From: Spirosomataceae bacterium | GTDB lineage: Bacteria; Bacteroidota; Bacteroidia; Cytophagales; Spirosomataceae | Assembly (NCBI GenBank): GCA_025455795.1 | Contig: JALOLW010000100.1 | Location: 1 to 10,852 of the forward strand | DNA: 10,852 bases | Direction: 5' to 3' | Shown here: piece by piece, positions 6,616 to 10,852 of the stretch | Position numbering within the stretch: the stretch's first letter is position 1 | Layout: every line of letters begins with the position of its first letter | Notes under the pieces: model-generated | What the model was told of the DNA's origin: nothing | The model's database searches: none | What the model saw: the letters and a program-made list of their open reading frames with translations, nothing else | Translations under genes and position numbers: made by a program

Positions 6616-7290
6616 ATGAACCACGGACAAGAATTTAGAAAGTACGCCGTAAAACACCTCGGTATGAATGGCCTCACCGTAGATGGCTACATGAACCACA
6701 CCGTCGAAAACATGACCCGCGCCATCATTGAAGAGCGCCCGATGAATTTCCGCGAGGTGGATGTATTCTCGCGCCTCATGGCCGACCGCATCATTTTCTT
6801 CGGCCTGCCCGTAGATGACCAAATCGCCAACATCGTCGTGGCTCAGTTGTTGTTTTTGGAGTCAGCCGACCCCAAAAAGGATATTCTCATGTACCTCAAC
6901 AGCCCCGGTGGCTCGGTTTATGCGGGTCTCGGTATTTATGACACCATGCAGTACGTGCGCCCCGACGTGGCCACTGTCTGCACGAGCCTTGCGGCTTCGA
7001 TGGGTGCGGTGCTACTCGCAGGAGGCGCGGCAGGCAAGCGGGCGGCACTTCCCCACGCCCGCATTATGATTCACCAGCCGTCGGGTGGCGCACAAGGGCA
7101 ATCGGTGGACATCGAAATCACCGCCCGCGAAATCGTCAAACTGCGCGGTGAACTCTACGATATATTGGCACATCACACGGGCCAAACCGTAGAAACCATC
7201 GAAAAAGACTCCGACCGCGACAAGTGGATGCGCGCCTCTGAAGCCAAAGAATACGGACTGATTGACGAAGTGCTGGTACGGGAGAAGTAA
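6616..7290 (+). CDS. clpP: ATP-dependent Clp protease proteolytic subunit ClpP
   Basis: ClpP is the serine peptidase that forms the double-heptamer chamber of the Clp protease and degrades proteins unfolded by ClpX or ClpA/C. The 224-residue frame contains the full catalytic triad: Ser128 in SLAASMGAVLL, His153 in RIMIHQPSGG and Asp202 in EKDSDRDKW. The 25- and 74-residue spacings equal those of E. coli ClpP. Other hallmarks are RIIFFGLPVDD, MYLNSPGGSV, the QGQSVDIEI loop and EAKEYGLIDEVL near the end. The N-terminal about 45 residues are probably a propeptide and axial-loop region. No clpX follows; instead an NFACT/RqcH gene begins three bases after the stop, so the two are almost certainly co-transcribed. 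I found no clear promoter in the 21 bases between the DUF4160 remnant and the ATG. Confidence 0.96.
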   Translation: MNHGQEFRKYAVKHLGMNGLTVDGYMNHTVENMTRAIIEERPMNFREVDVFSRLMADRIIFFGLPVDDQIANIVVAQLLFLESADPKKDILMYLNSPGGSVYAGLGIYDTMQYVRPDVATVCTSLAASMGAVLLAGGAAGKRAALPHARIMIHQPSGGAQGQSVDIEITAREIVKLRGELYDILAHHTGQTVETIEKDSDRDKWMRASEAKEYGLIDEVLVREK

Positions 7291-7293
7291 TCA

Positions 7294-8877
7294 ATGCACC
7301 AAAATTATCATTTTCTACTTCATTTGACCCAAGCCCTCCGCCCCAAGGTGGTGGGCTTGCGGTTTATGGAGTGTTTTAGTCAAGAAAAAGACGAACTCGT
7401 CATCGTGCTGGCCCACGCACGGGGCAAACACAACTACTACCGCCCGTTTTATATTCGGGCTACGCTTCGTCCCGATTTCGCGTGCTTGAATTTCCCCGAA
7501 GACTTCAACCGCGCCCGCCAAAACAGCGTGGATTTGTTTGAAAATCTCTACGATTTGGAAATAATAGGAGTCCGACAATTTCTGAATGAACGCGCTTTTG
7601 GACTGGAATTGGAAAACGGCTTTACGTTGGTGTTCAAACTTTTCGGCAATCGCTCCAACGTCTTGTTGTTTCAAGAAAACGCCGTTATTGACCTCTTTCA
7701 CAACAAGTTGGTAAGCGACAACGCGCTTCAGTTAGACCAACTCGACCGCGAGATTGACCAATCGGAAGCGGCTTTTGAAGCGGCCAACGGCGACCACCGC
7801 AAACTGTTCCCGACTTTTGGGAAGGAAATCAATGCGTATTTAGCCCCCCAGCCCCCAGAGGGGGAGTTAAATATTCCCCCTCTGGGGGCTGGGGGCTGGG
7901 AGGTGCTTCAATCTCTCCTCGCGCTCCTCTCCCACCCTACGTTCCACCTTACCCGTTGGGAGCATAAACTAACGCTTTCGATGGTGCCGATTGGCGACAT
8001 TCTCCGCACGCACACCAACGCGATGGAGGCCCTCAATGATTTTTATACAACTTTCCAAAAAACGAGCGTCATTGAGCGCGAAAAAGGAGAAGCACTGCGC
8101 GTACTGCAAAAACGAATCCAACGCGCCCAAACCTACCTCGACGAAACCCTCGCAAAACTCCTCAACATGGACGAAGGCGTAAAAAACGAGGAAATTGGGC
8201 ATATTTTGATGGCGAATCTCCACCAAATCCCCGAGCGGGCCGAGCGCGTGACGTTGTTTGATTTTTATCGAAATCAAGATATTCATGTCAAACTTAAACC
8301 CGACCTGACGCCCCAACGCAACGCTGAAACCTACTACCGAAAAGCCAAAAACGAGCGCATTGAAATCGAAAAACTCCAAGAAAATAGCAGCCTAAGAGAG
8401 GCAGAGTTGGCGGGTTTTCGGCAACATTATGCCGCCATAGAAGCCATCGAATCGCTCAAAGAACTCCGTAAATACCTCAAAGCCAACGCTATTTTTACGG
8501 AAGCACCGCAACTCACTCCCACACAACTCTTCAAACATACCGAATACGAAGGCTACGTGATTTGGATTGGCAAAAACGCCAAAAACAACGACCTCCTCAC
8601 CAAAAAATACGCCTACAAAGAAGACCTTTGGCTTCACGCCCGCGACGTGGCAGGCTCGCACGTGGTGGTAAAGCACAAAGCAGGCAAGAAATTTCCCAAC
8701 AGCGTGATTGAGCGGGCGGCGCAGTTGGCGGCTTGGTACTCCAAACGCCGCACCGATACGCTCTGCCCCGTGATTGTGACCCCCAAAAAATACGTCAGAA
8801 AGCCCAAAGGACTGGCCGAAGGCGAGGTAATAGTGGACAAAGAAGAAGTGGTGATGGTAGAGCCAAAGGGAATGTGA
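7294..8877 (+). CDS. rqcH: NFACT (RqcH / Rqc2-like) ribosome quality control protein
   Basis: NFACT proteins bind 50S subunits carrying stalled nascent chains. In B. subtilis, RqcH adds C-terminal alanine tails that send the chain to ClpXP. The domain order is visible in the 527 residues: NFACT-N (about 1-170, e.g. LGLRF-like VVGLRFMECFS and FKLFGNRSNVLLF), a middle helical/coiled-coil part (about 240-400, with AETYYRKAKNERIEIEKL) and NFACT-R (about 415-520: GYVIWIGKNAKNNDLL, then EDLWLHARDVAGSHVVVK). At the place of the Asp-Arg pair of RqcH that is required for tRNA handling, this protein has Glu99-Arg100 (FLNERAFGL). The ATG lies three bases after the clpP stop. An inverted repeat at 7842-7897 is translated in frame as about residues 184-202 and looks like an insertion in the linker between NFACT-N and the helical part. 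The gene symbol is by homology; tailing activity is not shown. An older label for this family is fibronectin-binding protein. Confidence 0.88.
   Translation: MHQNYHFLLHLTQALRPKVVGLRFMECFSQEKDELVIVLAHARGKHNYYRPFYIRATLRPDFACLNFPEDFNRARQNSVDLFENLYDLEIIGVRQFLNERAFGLELENGFTLVFKLFGNRSNVLLFQENAVIDLFHNKLVSDNALQLDQLDREIDQSEAAFEAANGDHRKLFPTFGKEINAYLAPQPPEGELNIPPLGAGGWEVLQSLLALLSHPTFHLTRWEHKLTLSMVPIGDILRTHTNAMEALNDFYTTFQKTSVIEREKGEALRVLQKRIQRAQTYLDETLAKLLNMDEGVKNEEIGHILMANLHQIPERAERVTLFDFYRNQDIHVKLKPDLTPQRNAETYYRKAKNERIEIEKLQENSSLREAELAGFRQHYAAIEAIESLKELRKYLKANAIFTEAPQLTPTQLFKHTEYEGYVIWIGKNAKNNDLLTKKYAYKEDLWLHARDVAGSHVVVKHKAGKKFPNSVIERAAQLAAWYSKRRTDTLCPVIVTPKKYVRKPKGLAEGEVIVDKEEVVMVEPKGM
7842..7897. repeat. 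Near-perfect G/C-rich inverted repeat inside rqcH
   Basis: The left arm 7842-7865 and right arm 7875-7897 are reverse complements, except that one C-run is six bases long opposite a G-run of five. The loop is nine AT-rich bases (7866-7874). Each arm contains two blocks of CCCCCAG/CTGGGGG type. The element is read through in the rqcH frame as APQPPEGELN then IPPLGAGG, a composition unlike the rest of the protein and without stop codons. Arms of this kind (AGCCCCCAGCCCCCAGAGGGGG) resemble palindromes I associate with Cytophagales intergenic regions, so I interpret it as a mobile palindromic repeat inserted in a coding sequence. No target duplication is visible. Confidence 0.8.
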
Positions 8878-8944
8878 TTGACCCAAAAGCAAGGGCTTAG
8901 GTACATAATTTTCGAATTTTTCATTTACTTTTACAGCCATCTTA

Positions 8945-9003
8945 AACCTAAACGACACTAAACATCATTTTAGGCTTTTGTTGTTTGACAATCAACCTAA
9001 ACG
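8945..9003 (+). repeat. Ten-base direct repeat upstream of the kinase gene
   Basis: The 152-base gap between rqcH and the kinase gene contains AACCTAAACG twice (8945-8954 and 8994-9003), 49 bases apart. The reverse complement of its centre (TTTAGG) lies between them at 8968-8973. This could be a binding site or chance in AT-rich DNA. I found no promoter matching TAnnTTTG at proper spacing and no clear terminator for rqcH here. Confidence 0.25.
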
Positions 9004-9029
9004 CGTACTCTTCCCCCAATCATTCCGTT

Positions 9030-10852
9030 ATGGTAAACGCCTCGCTTTCTTGCTGTTTTTCTGGAGTTCGTCTGCGTTTTAAGCCTATTTTTCTAACGCT
9101 TCTTTTGGTGTTTTCAGGGCTATTTTTCTCTTCCATCATACAGGCCCAAACCAACAACGTCGCCCCCCAACAACTCCTCACCGACAACGAGCTTCGGTCT
9201 TTGCCGCTTGATACAGTTTTGGTAAAAATAAACGACGCCACAAGTAACATGAACGGTGAGCATGATGCCCAAATCAAACAAGCATTGTGGATAGTATTGG
9301 CCCGTGCCAAGGCCACCAATGACCCGCTGTACATGGCCAAAGCCTATCAACAATTGGGGAGTTGGCACTATCGCAGTATCAATTCCGAAAACAACGACTC
9401 CATTTATCATTATGACAACCAGGCATTGACGATGCTGCTTCTAACCAATGACAAAGAACGCATCAGTCGGGCGTACCGAACGGTGGGCATGGATTTGGAC
9501 GATATGCAAAAGTACGCAGAAGCCGAAATCGCGTATTTCAAAGGACTAAAAGTAGCTCAATCCATTGGCTTTCAGTCTGGTATCAACTCCATTCATTCTT
9601 CATTGAGTATCTTGTATTCAAATACCAAAGATTTTGAATCAGCCCTAAAATACAGCAAAATAGTAGTAGAAGCCTACGAAAAAGACAAAAATTATCACCC
9701 ACTGATTAGGGCTTTGCTCAATCTCAACAACATTTACTTACAGCTTGAACAGCCCCAGAAAAGTTTAGAAGCCATCAATAAGGCGTATTCGCTTATTTCA
9801 AAACTGCCCCAAGAGACCCAAATCGCCGAAACGCTCAATGTGCGGTCGTGGCGCGCCAAAATATACCAATCCTTGAAGCGATACGACGAAGCCCTCGAAG
9901 ACTATATGTTTTCGTGGAAGGGCGTGCAGCAAAAATACGGTGCCGAAAAAGCCAACGGTTGGAAAGGTGGCATCGGGGGGATTTATCATTTGCAGGGAAA
10001 ACACGCACAGGCAATACCTTATTTGAGAGATTACATCCATCATTTTAAAGGCAAAAAAGTGAACAATCCAGAAGAATTAACCCAACATAATATCTGGATG
10101 GCTGAGTCATGGAAAGCTCTTGGTCAGGCGGATTCGGCCTATATCTACATGGCAAGCGGCAAAGATATAGCAATCAACTCTCTGCAAGAAGAAGCCAAAT
10201 CGCTCCGAAACGAATTGCGGGTCAAGTACGAGACCGAGCAAAAAGACCAAACCATTGCTTCGCAGTCAGGGCAAATTCAGCAACAAAACAAAATTCAGAC
10301 GTTGAGTTTCGTCATTGGTGGCTTGTTGATTTTGCTGTTGGGCGGTCTGTTTTTTACCTATCGCAACAACATGAAGCGGAATCTTCAACTCCAAACACTG
10401 AACAAAAACCTGGAAATCACCAACGCGCAACTCGACAAGCGAAACGCCGAGAACGAGTTGCTGCTCAAAGAGATTCATCACCGCGTCAAGAACAATTTGG
10501 AGGTGGTGTCGAGTTTGTTGGCCCTGCAATCGGCCAAAATCGAAGACCCCGACCTGCAAGATGCCATGCTGGCGAGCCAAAATCGGGTGCAGAGTATGGG
10601 CATTTTACACCAAAAACTCTATCAATCAGAGCATTTGGCGTTTATCGAAATGAAAAACTACTTTCAGAATCTGTGCGAAAATATCTTGGATTCTTATAAT
10701 GAAACCGAGCGAATAGCCGTAAATATTGACATGAAAGAGTTGCAACTGGACGTGGACACTGCCGTGCCTGTGGGCTTGAGTGTGAACGAACTGCTGACCA
10801 ATTCTTTGAAATATGCTTTTCCAGAAGGCAAAAAAGGAGAAATCAAACTGAG
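9030..10852 (+). CDS. TPR-containing sensor histidine kinase, HisKA_2 type (partial, 3' end beyond window)
   Basis: An open frame from the ATG at 9030 runs 607 codons to the right edge without a stop. An N-terminal export signal (hydrophobic core about 20-38, ending SIIQAQ) is followed by a helical region of about 370 residues with TPR-like repeats (e.g. AYQQLGSWHYRS, YAEAEIAYFKGLKVAQ, FESALKYSKIVVEAY, YDEALEDYMFSWKG). This part would lie in the periplasm. A coiled-coil segment rich in Gln and Glu leads to one membrane helix (about 425-446). After it comes the cytoplasmic HisKA_2 dimerisation domain, with LLLKEIHHRVKNNLEVVSSL and phosphoacceptor most likely His484. The HATPase domain begins at the edge, with its N-box asparagine in NELLTNSLKYAF. 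It would be one half of a two-component system; the partner response regulator is not in the window. Similar TPR-kinases are abundant in Bacteroidota and their signals are mostly unknown. Confidence 0.88.
   Translation, partial: MVNASLSCCFSGVRLRFKPIFLTLLLVFSGLFFSSIIQAQTNNVAPQQLLTDNELRSLPLDTVLVKINDATSNMNGEHDAQIKQALWIVLARAKATNDPLYMAKAYQQLGSWHYRSINSENNDSIYHYDNQALTMLLLTNDKERISRAYRTVGMDLDDMQKYAEAEIAYFKGLKVAQSIGFQSGINSIHSSLSILYSNTKDFESALKYSKIVVEAYEKDKNYHPLIRALLNLNNIYLQLEQPQKSLEAINKAYSLISKLPQETQIAETLNVRSWRAKIYQSLKRYDEALEDYMFSWKGVQQKYGAEKANGWKGGIGGIYHLQGKHAQAIPYLRDYIHHFKGKKVNNPEELTQHNIWMAESWKALGQADSAYIYMASGKDIAINSLQEEAKSLRNELRVKYETEQKDQTIASQSGQIQQQNKIQTLSFVIGGLLILLLGGLFFTYRNNMKRNLQLQTLNKNLEITNAQLDKRNAENELLLKEIHHRVKNNLEVVSSLLALQSAKIEDPDLQDAMLASQNRVQSMGILHQKLYQSEHLAFIEMKNYFQNLCENILDSYNETERIAVNIDMKELQLDVDTAVPVGLSVNELLTNSLKYAFPEGKKGEIKL

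Noticed and set aside
7884..7902. Possible G-quadruplex in the G-runs of the right arm of the palindrome
   Set aside because: There are three long G-runs and then only GG; a four-tract structure would need a long loop, and the hairpin with the left arm is much more likely.
8392..8958. 188-codon minus-strand frame over the end of rqcH
   Set aside because: It covers the conserved NFACT-R coding region in antisense and encodes nothing recognisable.
8880..9029. Terminator for rqcH or promoter for the kinase gene
   Set aside because: Only a weak 6-bp AT-rich stem (CCTAAA/TTTAGG) with a long loop and off-consensus -7-like sequences are present.
10109..10699. 196-codon plus-strand frame inside the kinase gene
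   Set aside because: The overlapping frame encodes the HisKA_2 motif and a membrane helix, so this one is a shadow.
1..10852. CRISPR array, tRNA or rRNA genes, transposase, phage or defence genes
   Set aside because: None was recognised on reading the gene products and gaps; the repeats found are short palindromes or a two-copy direct repeat.

Overview
The window looks like a chromosomal segment of a member of the Bacteroidota, most likely an environmental Cytophagales (Spirosomataceae-like). The evidence is the type IX secretion genes porU and porV, a secreted protein with a Bacteroidota-type N-terminal beta domain, promoter elements of the TTG / TAnnTTTG type instead of E. coli-like boxes, a DUF2442/DUF4160 pair, and C/G-rich palindromic repeats of a kind I associate with Cytophagales genomes. 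Genus assignment is inference only.

Left half (minus strand): a secreted protein gene runs off the left edge (1-419) behind a good Bacteroidota promoter. A Rho-independent terminator then closes the T9SS block. That block, read right to left, is a SprT-like zinc metalloprotein gene (5404-6021), a repeat-rich gap (about 5184-5403), the T9SS sortase gene porU (1782-5183) and porV (629-1714). PorU is the surface sortase that removes C-terminal sorting domains from cargo. PorV is the outer-membrane barrel that delivers the cargo to it. The porV reading frame is damaged near its 3' end: the normal C-terminal sequence is still encoded at 600-682, but out of frame and next to a segment that should be about 25-30 codons away.

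Right half (plus strand): a DUF2442 gene (6148-6435) overlaps a DUF4160 gene that is broken by an internal deletion and frameshift (6422-6594). An intact clpP (6616-7290) follows, and 3 bases after it comes an NFACT/RqcH-family gene (7294-8877). In other bacteria RqcH tags stalled nascent chains with alanine for ClpP-dependent degradation, so this looks like a tagger-and-protease operon. The rqcH-like gene carries an almost perfect G/C-rich inverted repeat (7842-7897) read in frame as about 19 extra residues, which resembles insertion of a mobile palindromic element into a protein-coding gene. The window ends in the 5' part of a TPR sensor histidine kinase of the HisKA_2 type (9030 to the right edge).

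I saw no tRNA, rRNA, CRISPR array, transposase or phage gene, and no clearly undescribed multi-gene system. The observations most worth checking are the palindrome inside rqcH, the clpP-rqcH pairing, the two similar internal deletions (porV and DUF4160), and the tandemly repeated sequence that forms the start of porU.
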